Part shown: positions 34,691 to 47,270 of the stretch, piece after piece
Position numbering within the stretch: position 1 is the stretch's first letter
How the letters are laid out: every line of letters starts with the position of its first letter
From: Tupaia tana
Lineage: Eukaryota > Chordata > Mammalia > Scandentia > Tupaiidae
DNA length: 64,000 bases
Assembly: GCA_026018925.1 (NCBI GenBank)
Contig: JAKSZU010000004.1
Span: 42,968,233 to 43,032,232 of the forward strand
Reading direction: 5' to 3'
Translations under genes and position numbers: made by a program
Notes under the pieces: generated by a model
Told to the model about the DNA's origin: nothing
The model's database searches: none
The model's input: only the letters and a program-made list of their open reading frames with translations

Positions 34691-34784
34691 CGATTTTAAA
34701 ATTTTTATTTGTTGTTAGGATGGAGTGGCAACTGAAACTCCAACGCTGGATATCTTTTCAAACTATTTTGTTTTAAAATTACTT

Positions 34785-35240
34785 GAAACAATTACTCCCA
34801 AATGGAGTTATGCTAGTATAACAGACAGACTCTATGTGGCCATGAGGATCCAAGACTACTGCTAATTATACTTTGTATGACTTTATGACTTGTGTGGGCA
34901 GGATCAGTGACTTGTTTTTAGTCATAGAATATGGTAAAGGTGACAGGTGTATATGTTTATCTGTATTTGATTATGTTCCTTTAGTTTGTAATGCCAGCCT
35001 TGCAAGGAGACACTTTTTCTTGCTGGCATTAAGAAGTAGGCAGCCATGTTTGGATGCCCTTGTGGCAAGTGACCAGGGCAGCCTTTAGCCCTATAACAGG
35101 AAACTGTGTGCTTCAGTGCAGCAGCCTACAAATAGCTCAAAAATAATGCAAGCAAGTAAGAGAACATTTCCTCAGTTAAGCCTCAGAAGATACCACAACC
35201 TAGGCTAATATATTGATTGCACTTTGTGAGATCCTGAAAG
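34785..35240 (+). mobile_element. Old LTR-like repeat, family unassigned
   Basis: 'actgctaattatactttgtatgactttatgacttgtgtgggcaggatcagtgacttgtttttagtcatagaatatggtaaaggtgacagg' (34858-34947) and 'cctcagttaagcctcagaagatac...ttgattgcactttgtgagatcctgaa' match the order of a common mammalian LTR-like repeat ('tgcaaccttgtgagagaccct...gataataaatg'). I cannot name the family with certainty. Confidence 0.5.
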
Positions 35241-38200
35241 AAGAGGATGCTCATATTCCTCATCCACAGAAGCTGTAAGAGAATTCATATGTGCTGATTT
35301 ATTCTCTTAAGTTCGTGGTAATGGTTTTACACTTCAGTGACTAATGAATATAGCTACCAACTCAATAGGAGTTTAGGTTAAATTGTTTAATTCAGCTTTC
35401 ATTCTACAGGGTGTCAAACTATATTTATTTTTAAATATAATCTAGTCTTCCTTGCTGGAAGAAATAATATGGCTACAATAGTCATGTTTACCAATTATCT
35501 TTGGCAAAGTACTTTGAATAAATTCTTTAATGATCAAATTCTATATTTATAATAGCTTGAAATTATAGAACACGACAGTCAACATTTCAGTAACTATGAA
35601 CTATAGTGTATTTTACTATGAGCCGTACAAGTTTCTCTTTTCCTTTTTCCCTCTTACTTTTAGGAGACAGAAAACTTGATTTACAAAATGATAAGACTAA
35701 AAAAATTTCCCACAGACAATATAATAATTTGCGTAGGTTTATCTTGGAAGTAAAATTGTACCATAGAAAATATACTGAATGATTTTAAGATATTGCTTTC
35801 ATTCAGTTTATAACTTCTAGTTGTGGAATTAAGTCACTTAAACTCTTGGTTTTGTGATCAATAAAATAAAATTATATAAATGCTAAGACATCTTTTAGCT
35901 AAGATGCCTTCTACCTCTAGGTTTTCATGATTCTATGAAATCAATAGAGCATTCTCAAGAAAAGATAAGTACACCATGGAGTGATAATCGGCCCTCTACA
36001 ATCAGTGTTGCATCAACCATTCACAAATATTTTGACTCATATGTGTCTAAATGTTATATTTTTCAGAATAGGTATATTGCTTGTGTAATATGTAAGACTA
36101 GAATAGTTGCTTTGGAGACAATAGCACAGGCTAAGTAAGTATATTCTATTTACTAATCTCTATTAGTTGAATCATTCTCAAAGGTTTATTTTTCATATCT
36201 TATCATAGATTCTACTTAGCAGAAGGCTTTTAGAACTCTTTATTTCCACTAACTTAAAAAAATTGCTAATTGTATTACATGAGTAAATTTGAGTTGGTTC
36301 ATCAAATATAGGGGGAAAAACTGCTTATATTTGCATATTTATCTAAATTCACTTAGATATTCTGTTTTTTTTTTTAATCTCTTTTACAGAAATACTATAA
36401 ACCAATGCTGCCTAATTAGGAAATTATATAAGTTAAGCACATCTATTAAGGGATCTTAAAAAGGCAGGCCTCAGTCAACTTTTCCTATCATAAGATTACT
36501 TTCCAGTTCTGAACAGACTAGCTTAATATTCTGAAATAGATTCTTGGAACAAACAAAAAAAGAGTGTCCTCGAAGGCTGATGTTTCACATGCTTATTAGT
36601 GTAGCATGAAAGAAAATGATAATACAATAGCATTTCACAGTGTGAAATGTACAAAGTTGGATAGAGACAGCATGTGTTGTCATCGGTTAATGTGCAAATG
36701 TTCACTACCAGGGTGCAGCCACCAGGAGTGAACCATGAAATGATTGTATTCACCCTGAAATGTCGGCAAAGCAAGGAAGTGATCAGTAGCAAGCAACTTT
36801 TCCTGAGCATAATGAAAGTACTTACTAGAGCAGCAAAAATAACTTACTTAATATTTACATTTTATTAAGAGAGAGACAACTATGCCTTTGCATAATATGA
36901 ATTCAGGAGGCAGAAGCTAGGCTTAATATGTAAATGCTTATTTTGATGTGTCACCATATGTAGCTTCTTTCTTTTCCAGTTGGCTGGCCTTACAGCCCTT
37001 TCCTTTTCCTTTATATCCAACCCAAAGCTCACTAGGAAACTGTTCCTAATTAACTTTATCCATTTTCCCGTTTCACAGATTCATGGACTTTTAGACTAGC
37101 AGCATTGGAACAGACTTTATAAATAATTTAGTTCAGCCCCATTTGCCCTCTCATCTCATAAGGGACCACATGTGTGTGTGTCCTGCACATGCACAAACAT
37201 GCATGAAGGCACATATGTTTCTGATTCTTATATATAAGTATACTTTTCATCAACAACTAATTCTAAGTTAGCTGGGGAAAATATTTATTTAGTATCTTGA
37301 CTTTGCATCCTTGGACATTTTGTAAAATCTTACTGATAACATAATTTATGGAACTGGTGATCAATCTTGAAATTTATTGGGTCAAGATATTCAGCTGATG
37401 CTACATGCACCCCTTTGTGGATTTACTAAGGTGAATGCTGCAAAATGCCCGCAATGTAGTCAATAATAGCCACTATTTTCAATGGTAGGTAACTGACAGC
37501 TTCACAAGAATGAGACAAACAGAATAGATCCTTAAGAAGAAAAATAAATCTACTTATATTGCCTTCAATATTCTAGCAACTTCAAGTACACCCTCTAATA
37601 ATACATTGGCTGAATTATATTAGTTACCTAAAGAACAACTTTTCTCATTCTAAGTCTAAATATTTGCCTATTGTCTATGCTACATAATGTGGAATTCCTG
37701 ATTGGCCGATGCAGCATTTTGGCAACATTAACAGAAATGTTTTCATGATCTGGCAATTTTGTGAAGACTTAATACGCACTATTTTCAGAAAAAGTGCTTC
37801 AATATGGGTGCTGTTTATTAGACATGAGGAAGCAGAGTCTTAGTGGTTAAACTCCCCTAAGGAAAAATAATTAGTGTGGTAGTATTGAAACTTGATAAAG
37901 GGTGTAGATGCCGTAACATGAGTGTTCCTAGTGCTCTACTCTTCTCTTCCTTGATTTTTACTACAGAGTGTTCAGTTCTAATTAATTTAATTATAAAGGC
38001 ATTCATCAAAGGGTTTCACTCATGGAAAGTTTTGGAAGGACTGAAGAAAAAGATTATAGGAGCATTTTCACAAATGAATACCATTACCACAGCCACAAAC
38101 TGGCCTGATAAAGTTGTTTCTACTCTTAGGAAGCACTTATATCTGGAAAGCAGCATGAGAGCTGTGAGCTTCTGAACTGTCAAGTTTTGTCACAATTAAC

Positions 38201-39534
38201 AAGCTGCTGGGTATAGATGCAATTGACATTGCTGATAATTCAACACTTCCACTGCCTCAACTCTATCAAATTTCACTCTATCAAAATGAATTTCTCACAA
38301 TGTTATCCCTTTATCCAGTTCATTCCAAAGCTAAGCTTCATGCAGGTATATCTGATTATCAGAAGCTGTATCATGAGAGTGAACCCTTGGATGGTGTCTG
38401 GGCCATGTAGTTGTAGTATTTTGTGCTGTTAATTTTACTGTAAGCCAGCAAAATTTAAAGATTTTTTCATATAATGGGGCCAGCTTCCATTGAGAGTTGT
38501 CCAGCACAATGTCCAAATAGTTACTCAATACCTGATCTTGGTAAACTACCTAGTATAAAGATTCACAGCTTGAAATTAAAGAATAAAATACATTTGCTAT
38601 TTTTGGCAAGTGCTGTGCTAAAGATAGGGATTAGAAAAGTACAATAAGATTAGTCCATATTTCACAGTATTTCACTAAAATAAATGAAGCTTACATTATT
38701 TCTTTTGAGAAAAACATAACCTAAAATACAATGAAAACATCTTTGACCTAGCATTTTTTCCTTATGCAGTGTTTCTCCTTACCTACATGTATATAATATA
38801 TACTATACTGTGACATGAGTTCATTGTCAATATGGGTTATTTGGAATAGTAGGAAAAGTAATATCAGGTTTATACATATATAATTGAAAAATAACACGTA
38901 GTACACATTCTCAAGCAGAACTTTCTCCATTTACTTATACGTAAAAAAATGGAATTATTAAATATTAGTACAATATTTTATGTATGGTGTAAGAAGGTCA
39001 TATTATGTCTTATTTTATATACTAATCGACCATCATCATTACAGTAATAATAATAGCTGGAAATGTGATTTGGATTTTCACATGGATCATTAAAATTAAT
39101 TCTCAGAATAACTTGTGAAGTAGATAAAACATTATTACTACATCTATTTACTGCAAAGAAATAAATGTCAACAGAATTCTCGAATCCAGTGCATTCTAAA
39201 GAAAATCCTGTTTTAGGATTGGTTTTTGGCATATTTCTGAGATAAAACCTCTGAGTCCTTGGGAACACCTGAAAACTTGCACTTGTTTCCTCCTCGACTT
39301 TATCATAAGGAAAATGTCCTTTGCTGATTTAAATCTGTATCTGTTTGCTGTAATAAAAACATAACCATGAATATAAGACCTTTTCAGTCCTATGAGTTCT
39401 TCTAATGATTGAGTCATTGAGCCTGAGCATGACCTTAGGGACTCTTGATCCAGTAAAATGTTCTGAATAGTACCTAGATTTCCAGGATAAAACCCAAGAT
39501 TTATGATGAAAGTCATCACACATTACCTTTTAGC
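35241..39534. other. SINE-poor stretch, old MIR remnants only
   Basis: No type A, B or C SINE and no L1 is recognised over about 4.3 kb. Possible old fragments: MIR at 35775-35925 (aagtcacttaaactcttggttttgtgatcaataaaat), an old SINE at 37085-37150 (gcattggaacagactttataaataatttagttcagcccc) and a minus-strand MIR at 39085-39200. Open frames of up to 107 codons (37876-38175 and 39196-39519) show no domain. Confidence 0.5.
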
Positions 39535-39559
39535 TGTGTGTGTGTGTGTATGTGTGTGA
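39535..39559 (+). repeat. (TG)n microsatellite
   Basis: About 12 TG units with one TATG interruption. Confidence 0.85.
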
Positions 39560-40392
39560 TAATAACATAATTTTGCAGAGCTACAGGTGTATTACCTTTT
39601 CTTTGTTAAACTCCATCTTACAAGCAGGGGTTATTTGCTTTTAGTGCTGATCAATGTTGTCTTAAAGAGTTCAAATATTCATTGCTCATGAAAAGCAAGG
39701 CACACTTTTGTTCTATACATGGTATATTGAGGACAAATTGGGTTTTGTAGTAGACTTCCAACTTCTTTTATGAAAGGTGACGACATACTGTATTCTCTGA
39801 ATCTTTCTGTTGTTATTTGGAAATATCAAGTGGAGAAAATATTGATCTTTTGTTCCTGTTGTCTCAGTGGGTGCACCTTCCTCTGGCTTAGTTTGCGGTA
39901 ATGCTCAGGACGCCTTCTGGTGAGGAAATGTCACTGACTTGGCATCCTACAAGTACAGAAATTCCACTGGGATCATCACTTAGCTCTTCTGTTTTCTTAG
40001 CTGAATAATTTCTCTTACATTGGATTGAAGAAATTATTTTTTATTGTGATGCTCTTTCTTGATTTTATTTGTACAGATATAAGGAGCTTCTATGATTTTT
40101 TAATATCACCATAATTACTGAAAACTACAAGTGCCTGTTAGTTTGGAAGTTGTATAACCTCGATTCCTTTGTTTGTTTACCCTAAATATGAAATCGCCTT
40201 TCATATATTTGAAGAAAATAATACTGTACTCATTTAACTAATGGAAGTAACGCATATTTAAAAAGCAATTCATTCTACTTCTATTGGCAAATGCATAATT
40301 ATGTATAACAAAACTGAGGATGCATTGACTTGATGGAGTTTTTGGTTTGTTTGTTTGTTTTTTATTTAGAATTTTACCTTAGTTTTGACTTT
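39560..40392. other. Gene-free stretch
   Basis: Ordinary AT-rich sequence; no exon or repeat recognised apart from a short TTTG run at 40346-40360. Confidence 0.5.
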
Positions 40393-40408
40393 AAAGTACT
40401 AGGGCTTT

Positions 40409-40664
40409 TGGGCCAGCAGATGGTGTAGCACTTATGTCGCTGGACCTTCACATGGCCAACTGCTGTCTGAGTTCAGGACCCAGTGGCTTGAGAATCATGC
40501 CCAGCACACGTGCATGTGGGTCCAAGATCCAAGGAGGAGAACGGAGGAGAAGAGACTGTGGTGTGGCCATCCCCGCTGGAGGGTGATTTCTCACTTACCC
40601 TTTCACTGTCTCTTTCTCTCTCTGGTGAGCACATGCACCCTAAGGCAAAAACCTTTTTAAAAAA
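40409..40664 (+). mobile_element. tRNA-derived SINE, type A, with 12-bp TSD
   Basis: Full copy starting gggccagcagatggtgtagc. The target-site duplication aaagtactaggg is perfect at 40393-40404 and 40665-40676. The B box is mutated (gtctgagttca), so this copy is unlikely to be transcribed from its own promoter. Confidence 0.92.
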
Positions 40665-40679
40665 AAAGTACTAGGGATC

Positions 40680-41420
40680 TTTTAAGAAATTGGAATGCTT
40701 GAAGAAATTTCAAATAGTGGATACACACAAGGGAAAGGAGAGGAACATTCAACAGTATTTGGTAGAATATAAACCCTGCAGATCTAACTGATAGTTATAT
40801 TCCATCTGGTTCATGCTTATTTCTGAGGAAAGAATACAACTACAGATTGAAATGAACCTGATGATTTCCCATAGCTGGCCAGCAAGCTGTTGCATTTAAG
40901 CCAGTTGTAATGTTCATATGTTATTCAGATAGATTTGCTCTGAAATTATTTTCCAGTTTAATGAGATTTATGTTTTTTATATGGAAACTCTTCATATCTT
41001 TTATATGTTTATTCTTGTCTTATTGTCTTTTTTTTAAAGTTCTGAAAAATAATAAACTATTACAAGATGTTATTTTGTTATGGTTTTGACCATAGGCCAT
41101 ATGTATTATTCAAGAACCAAACCAACTGGAAAACAGACGTATGGCATAGAATTATTTTTTATTATGGCTGTATAGGATTATCTGAATTTCATTAATTACT
41201 GTGAGTTTGTGCTTTAAAAAAATGTCCTTTCATTATCATTGCAAACTTGTAAAACTTCTTTTCCTGAGATCAGGCTAAATTGAGATCTTCAACTTAATAC
41301 GATACTTATGAACTGGTATATTTATATAAAAACTAAAATGTCAATGATCAACAATTTTACTTTTTTTTTTTCTTTGATTTCTTTTATCTTCTTTTTAAGC
41401 AGTGTCATTTCATGTCAAAT
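40680..41420. other. Gene-free stretch
   Basis: No exon or repeat is recognised. A T-run is at 41361-41371. Confidence 0.45.
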
Positions 41421-41424
41421 GTGC

Positions 41425-41640
41425 CTGCTCTGGAGGCTGACTACATAGATATGGATGCCAAGTTTGACACTTTCTCTTTAGATTTCCTTAACAAGTCACC
41501 TTTTCTCTCTAAGCCTCCATCTCCTTATTTGTAAAATGAGTATAAAATTATTCTTTTTCTTTAGATCTTTTGGAGAATTGAATTAGATAACACCAAGAAA
41601 GCCACTAGGATGTGACAGACATTCATAAATGTTAGATTTT
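41425..41640 (+). mobile_element. MIR SINE
   Basis: 'ttaacaagtcaccttttctctctaagcctccatctccttatttgtaaaatgagtataaaattattc' (41488-41553) and 'cagacattcataaatgttag' match the MIR core and 3' end. Confidence 0.75.
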
Positions 41641-41689
41641 AAAGATTAATTTATAAAATTAATTAGACTAGTTTTTTAAAGTTTACTTT

Positions 41690-41925
41690 AGTTATTTCAA
41701 GAGAGAGGGATATGTTTATCTTTGACAAGATCTCACCATGCCATAATCCTTTCCCCTACCTTTCAGTCAGTCAGGCTAACAGGTATACATAGGAAGACCA
41801 GAATATTTAGGTGGACCAGATGTCTGAACTTGTGCCTCACCTGGGACTCCAGCATTGTTCAGTGGCATTCTACTGCCTATGTGGCCACAGCTAGATCTGG
41901 TCTAGTTTTTAGCTCATATGTTGTA
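41690..41925 (-). mobile_element. tRNA-like SINE, type C
   Basis: 'ttatttcaagagagaggga', 'caagatctcaccatgccataatcctttcccctacctttcagtcagtcaggctaacaggtatacatag' and 'gcctatgtggccacagctag' follow the inverted type C order and match the copy at 49605-49820. Confidence 0.65.
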
Positions 41926-42394
41926 GTAAGGAAACAAAGCTATAATAAATAGACACAACCCTCGAATAGCAATAACAAATTGTTTTTTAGTGTGAGTGTA
42001 AAAAACTAGTTTAAGAACACTAGTTTAAGATTTAGAAACAATGCTGTGATGAATTACCCTACTATTTCATGGGTTTGGAAATATATGATAGCACCAACAT
42101 ACATTTGCTATCTTTTCATCATAAAAGTATCCTGTTCCTTTCTGAGTCTTAGCATTTATCTCATTGAAAATAGTGCTAAGGTGCAAATTTTAGAATGTTA
42201 GACATAGAAACTACCTAACTCCTAACTATAAAAGTTACCTAGCCACTTTTTCTTTGCCTTCATTCATTCTTCCTTGGACCATTAAGTGTTTCATGTCTGT
42301 TTCTGATTCATTCTCTGCAGAGAACTAGTAGACTGGGAACATTCTTTGCAGAGTGACAAAGTATAGGGGACAGTGCCAAGAAACATACTCAACA

Positions 42395-42545
42395 GAATAC
42401 GGTTCTGCCTTACTCGGCTGCTCTCTGCCTCAGTTTCTCTATCCCTATACAGTGAATACTATGGTATTTACCCACAGAGTTGTGGTGAGATCTAAACAAA
42501 ATATTCTCAGTAAATTGTTTACACTGTAATTTTATTATTATTATA
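42395..42545 (+). mobile_element. MIR SINE
   Basis: 'gctctctgcctcagtttctctatccctatacagtgaatactatggtatttacccacagagttgtggtgagatctaaa' (42420-42496) follows the MIR core closely. Confidence 0.75.
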
Positions 42546-43330
42546 TTTCCACTCCTGACACCCAGATCTGATAGATAATGGATTTCTCCTCATTAAAATC
42601 TCCTAGTACAAAAGTCTTTATAAAATAATGTCCAAACTCATTGTAATTTATATGAATCATTGCATTATTAGACTCTGTCTTTAAATTATTCATACTCTTT
42701 CTTCCTTTTTATCCTGTGCTCTAGTCATGCTGAAAGATGCATAGTTCTTAAACCAAGACAATTAATCCTTGCTTTTGCACAAAATGGTTTAATTGATTTT
42801 ATTGACTCTTATTTGCATCTCCTCTGATTTTCTTTGGAATCCCTGCTAATTTATGAGTTATAAAAAGTTGCATTCTCACAGATTTTACTGACACTATACT
42901 GTATGTGCAGTTGATTAGTTACTTTTCCTTAATAAACATCCTCACTCCTTTTACTTTAATTTTCACTACATATAGGAAATACATGTAATTAATTATTCTA
43001 GAACATTTCCAATGTTGATGTTTATCTGTATATTTAAATATAATCTTATGTATAGACCTTTCTATGTGTATAATTTAGTAAGCTCCTATTCTTTTTTTCC
43101 ATAAAGAAGTAAGGTTTTTGTGTATAGAATTTCTATTTTGCATTTTCTGTGTCTATCTTTGTTTTAAGTGATTTCCCTTAACTGTTGTAGTACCAGTAAT
43201 TTCCATTGCTTTTTCTTTATTCATTAGTTTATTGCTCTAACACATCTGGAGGATAAGACCTCTCTGATCTGAAATAGTGGCTACTTATGAGGGTATTTGA
43301 AAACATTCAAGGAAAATGGAATTAAAGTAC
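42546..43330. other. Gene-free stretch
   Basis: T-rich ordinary sequence; no exon, RNA gene or repeat recognised. Confidence 0.45.
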
Positions 43331-43334
43331 AGGT

Positions 43335-43590
43335 TTGGGGCTGGATTATAGTAGTGATAAATTCAATGCTGTCTGAGGCTGATTCACATGGGGAACACCC
43401 TTAAGATGTATTCAGAAACCTCCCTGAGGACACTGGACATGCACTTGCCCATGATCCAGGGCTGGCTGAGGCTGGAGATAGAATGTAGCATTAAGACCCT
43501 GTCGGAGGTGTTGGCTCTCATTCTCCCTTTCTCTCACACTCTCTCTGTCTCCCTAACTCATGAAAGGCATTAATAAACAAACAAAAATAA
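43335..43590 (+). mobile_element. tRNA-like SINE, type C
   Basis: 'tggggctggattatagtagtgata' at the head, then 'catgatccagggctggctgaggctggagatag', 'gcattaagaccctgtc', a CT-rich part and 'ttaataaacaaacaaaaata' as tail. The same order as 12425-12660. A 61-codon frame at 43388-43573 is an accidental translation of it. Confidence 0.65.
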
Positions 43591-43594
43591 AATA

Positions 43595-44305
43595 AGAATT
43601 CATTTTGTATAAATATAGTTTAAAATCTATGCATACTTTTTTTTTTTCAAAATGCATTTTCTATGAACTTTTTAAAGTCCCTGAAAAAGCCTAGTATCTT
43701 AGAGTATTAGAGATTAAAGAATCCAGGGGAGAATATACATTTTTGAAATAACCTTCTGTGATTTCAATATGTCTTTGCAGTGTGCAGTAATCAAGTGGTT
43801 CCTAAGTAGCAGGGACTAAGCTGCTAGTTTTACTTGACCTGCTTCCATAGATGTGGTCAGTAAGGACACAATGAAAGCAAATGGCTTTAGACAGTTTATT
43901 ACTCATGGTATTATAACGTTGATTTTATGCTCCATCAGTTTTCTGTGTCCCCTAAGTCCCATAAGTCTGATGCATAGGCAGGCCAAGGTAGATGCTACAT
44001 ATACAGTGCATCGGTTTCATCTAAAGGACTATGAAATTTTGAGCTTTACTCTTATATAAGGGCTTCTAGAAAAATCTCCTCTCCTTTCCACTTAAGTGAA
44101 AAATATTTTCTTATGTTAGAATGTCTCTGAGAGAAGAGAGAGATTCCTTAAACTTTTCTACCCTAGAAAATGTTCAAGGAAAAACAGCTCCAAATATTGT
44201 CAGGAATTGCTATCTTTATTTTCCCAAAACTATTAGGCAAACTTCTTTGAACAAATCTTTCAATGTTCTCTGCTCAGTAATTGTGCTTAAATGCCTGCCC
44301 CAGAT
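43595..44305. other. Gene-free stretch
   Basis: No exon or repeat recognised. A frame at 44121-44375 runs into the start of the L1 and has no domain. Confidence 0.4.
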
Positions 44306-44645
44306 GAGATCTGATGCATTCACGGTGAACCCTAAAGCACAGGCAATAGTCCCAATAAATAGACAAGTGGGATGACATCAGGTTATAAAACTTTTGCTTA
44401 GCAAAACAATCATTAGAATCAGCAACCCTCAGAATGGAAGAATATTTTTGCAAACTGTGCCTCAGATAAGGGAATGATAACCAGAGTATACAGGGAACTC
44501 AAGCAATAACCCCCCCCCCCCCACCACCACCACCAAAAAAAAAAAAAAGAGCTGAACAGACAAACGTATAAGGAAGACAAATGAACAGGCAAAAAGTATA
44601 TGAAAAAATGCTCAACATCCCTTATCATAAGGGAAATAAAAAGGA

Positions 44646-44885
44646 CGAGCAGGTCACTGGACTCCCATGTAGTCGACCGCGGTTCGAATCCCCGACCCAG
44701 TGGCTTAAACTCACACCAAGCACGTGTGTGTGTGTGTGCCCAAGATTCCAAGAGGAGAATGCAGGTGAAGGGATTGCAGCATGGCCATCCCCTCTGGAAG
44801 GGGGGGGGGGGGGTGGATTTCTTGCTTTCTGTCTCTCTGTCTTGCTGATGAGCGCACACACCCTATAGCAAAAACCTCTCCAAAA

Positions 44886-44937
<52 letters not shown>

Positions 44938-44945
44938 AAAGAAAA
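44646..44945 (+). mobile_element. tRNA-derived SINE, type A, head deletion, (GAAA)n tail
   Basis: The copy lacks about 20 nt of the head, including the A-box-like word: it reads 'gacgagcaggtcactggactcc', while intact copies have 'ttagtgtaatggctatgtcg' in between. The B box (ggttcgaatcc), middle module with a G14 run (44800-44813), (TG)n at 44725-44738 and a (GAAA)n tail remain. Nested in L1. Confidence 0.9.
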
Positions 44946-45616
44946 ATACAGATCAAAACCACAATGAGATACCACCTAAACCCAGTCAGAATGGTAAAGA
45001 TAAAAAAAAAAATAGGTGCTGGTGAGGCTGTGGTGAAAAGAAAAGTCCCATATACTATTGGTGGAAATATAAATTAACATAGCCTCTGTGGAGAACAATC
45101 CGGGTGTTCTTCAAAGACCTACACATACAACTACCATATTATCCAGCAATTCCATTCCTGGGTATCTACCCACTGAATAGGAATACACTCAGTCAGAAAA
45201 TACTTGAAAATTCATGTTTATTGTGGCATTTTTCACAATGAAACCAGCCCAATTGTCTACGAACAGATGAATGGACTGAAAAAGTGTGGCACATATACAC
45301 TGTGGAATACTACTCAGCCAAAAAAACAAAAAAAAACAAAAACAAACAAACAAAAAAAAAACCCTGGTACTTAATAGAAAGTGGATGACTATTAAATATT
45401 TAATGCTAAGCAAAGAAAGTCAGAATATGAGAAAAAGGAATTGTGTGTCTCCAATGAATAAATTCTGAATGCCTGTACTCTATGGGAGAAATTGAAAGAT
45501 TAGAAGTTATAAAAACATGGTGAATAATTGCAGACACTAGAGACAGTGTGGGATGAGGTTAGGAAATGGGGGAGGATAAGAGCAAGGGAATCTAGAGGGA
45601 TAAAAAAAGGAGCAAG

Positions 45617-45935
45617 GGGTGAGCAGGTGGTGTAGTGGTTAAGATGATGGACTGCCATGTGGCCAACCATGGTTTGAGTCCTGGACTCAGTGGCTTGAAA
45701 CTAACTCTGTTTGTGTGTATGTATGTGTGTGTGTGTGTGTGTATGTGTATGCCAAAAATCCTGAGAGGAGAAGGGATTGTAGCATGGCCATCCCCCCTGG
45801 GGAGTGATTTCTCACTTTCTCCCTCTGTCTCTCTCTATCTCTCAGATGAGTGTACATGCCCTAAAGCAAAAATCACTCAAAAAGAAAAGAAAAGAAAAGA
45901 AAAGAAAAGAAAAAAAAAGAAAAGAAAAGAAGCAA
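45617..45935 (+). mobile_element. tRNA-derived SINE, type A, nested in L1 3'UTR
   Basis: The head 'ggtgagcaggtggtgtagtggttaagatg' shows the tRNA-Gly/Glu-like start most clearly. A (TG)n tract at 45709-45742 has grown inside the middle module, and the tail is (AAAAG)n. The 144-codon frame at 45635-46069 is an accidental translation. Confidence 0.9.
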
Positions 45936-46095
45936 TATGTCTAAGGGACACAAAAAATGGAAAATTATCTGTTGATGATAATGTGTTTGATAATATCTTA
46001 AATATGAGTAATACACAATGTACTCATGCTGAGAAAATTTATTTCATAAGCTATAATGATATACAGTGATTGAATGATGTATATAAAAAAATACC

Positions 46096-46855
46096 TGCCC
46101 CATGGAGATGTATCTCTCAACAAAGAAGTGACTATACACATGATCCAGTTTGAGAATCATACAAATATTCCAACCTGATTGTTTCATGAATGATGAAAGC
46201 ATGAGTCAGTTCAGAATCAATAAGAGAAACACTAAAGTAAAACTTTAACTTATTGATATATTTTTAGAGTAAAACATTCTATAGGAGGACCATCATGTTG
46301 AATTTTAAAGTAATTCTTAATTTATTTTAGTTTTATTAATATTTATTTAAAAATAGAAATTTAAAATTATTTAATTTCAATAGACTTCAGGTATATCTGT
46401 ATTTGTCATGTGTGTACAAATATGATATGATGTATTTAGACTTGTAGCAAAGACATACTCTTAGTGGAGTTGTATTAGACAAGGAACAAATAAATGAAGA
46501 TAATGAAAGTAAATAGTGAAATGTATGAACTTAAATTTTGTTGCAACATTGTTTTGATCTAATAGATTACCTATAAGTCAGATGTGTTATTTTTCCACAC
46601 TAAAAGCAAGCAGACCAGATGACTCTTTCAAAACTGGTCAGAAAGAAAATAAAGAATAGATATTAAAAACAAGTTGCCAGTCCATGATAGTAGATGGTGG
46701 TCTTTCATGGAATCCACTATATTGCCTTACCTCATAAGAGTTAGTAATGCATTAAGTAATAATCCTATAATTTCTGGGAAATCCAGCCTGCATTCAAGGA
46801 GTACTACTGATACAGACTGGATAAGACATACATAAAGTATACGGATATTTCTGCT
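46096..46855. other. Gene-free stretch
   Basis: AT-rich sequence with no recognised gene or element. Confidence 0.45.
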
Positions 46856-46857
46856 AT

Positions 46858-46947
46858 GGCTCTTTCTGACATAAGCACTCTGGATTCGAACCGTGATCAG
46901 CCATGTACGTATCCAGAACCTTAACCACTGCACTATCTCCTGGTCCC
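46858..46947 (-). mobile_element. tRNA-derived SINE, head fragment only
   Basis: Only the tRNA-like end is present: 'actctggattcgaaccgtgatcagccatgtacg...ccttaaccactgcactatctcctggtccc' (46878-46947). The B box complement (ggattcgaacc) is intact. The CT-rich and tail parts are absent. Confidence 0.75.
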
Positions 46948-47270
46948 TGTGTTAATCCTTAACTTATTTTATCAGCATTATGACAAGTATTAACTTTTTA
47001 CATAATTTAAGGCACTTCAAAATTCTAACTTTGAAGCTAATTTGACTTCTTCTGAATCCCCATTACTAAATCTCACGTGACTAATGCTAACCATATAATA
47101 AAGATGAAGTATCTCACTTAGTTCTTAAAATAAACCCATGGATAGAAACTAATATATTTTTGACAGCATCATTGAATTCCACCAGATTACAAGAGCAGAA
47201 ATCATGTTCACTTTGTTTACCAATTTATATTCAGTAACATGGTATTTGGCACATAGTAGAAGCCAGTGCT

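Larger units (their letters stand above)
44310..46095 (+). mobile_element. L1, 5'-truncated, split by two SINEs
   Basis: ORF2 3' half: 'gcacaggcaatagtcccaataaatagacaagtgggatgacatcagg', 'gcaaactgtgcctcagataaggg', 'accacaatgagataccaccta', 'ggtgctggtgaggctgtgg', 'cagcaattccattcctgggtatctaccc', 'tgtggaatactactcagcc'. The 3'UTR follows, to about 46095. A C13 run with (CCA)n (44510-44534) and an (AAAAC)n run (45320-45360) have grown inside. ORF2 is broken. SINEs sit at 44646 and 45617. Confidence 0.9.

Noticed and set aside
39196-39523. 107- and 64-codon overlapping frames on the minus strand
   Set aside because: Overlapping frames in different registers with no domain. Partly over a probable MIR fragment; best explained as chance.
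44419-44975. Overlapping open frames of up to 146 codons
   Set aside because: They run through an L1 C-run, a type A SINE and a (GAAA)n tail. The residues are homopolymeric or SINE-derived, not protein-like.
45635-46069. 144-codon open frame on the plus strand
   Set aside because: Translation of a SINE with internal (TG)n and an (AAAAG)n tail, giving Val/Cys and Lys runs.
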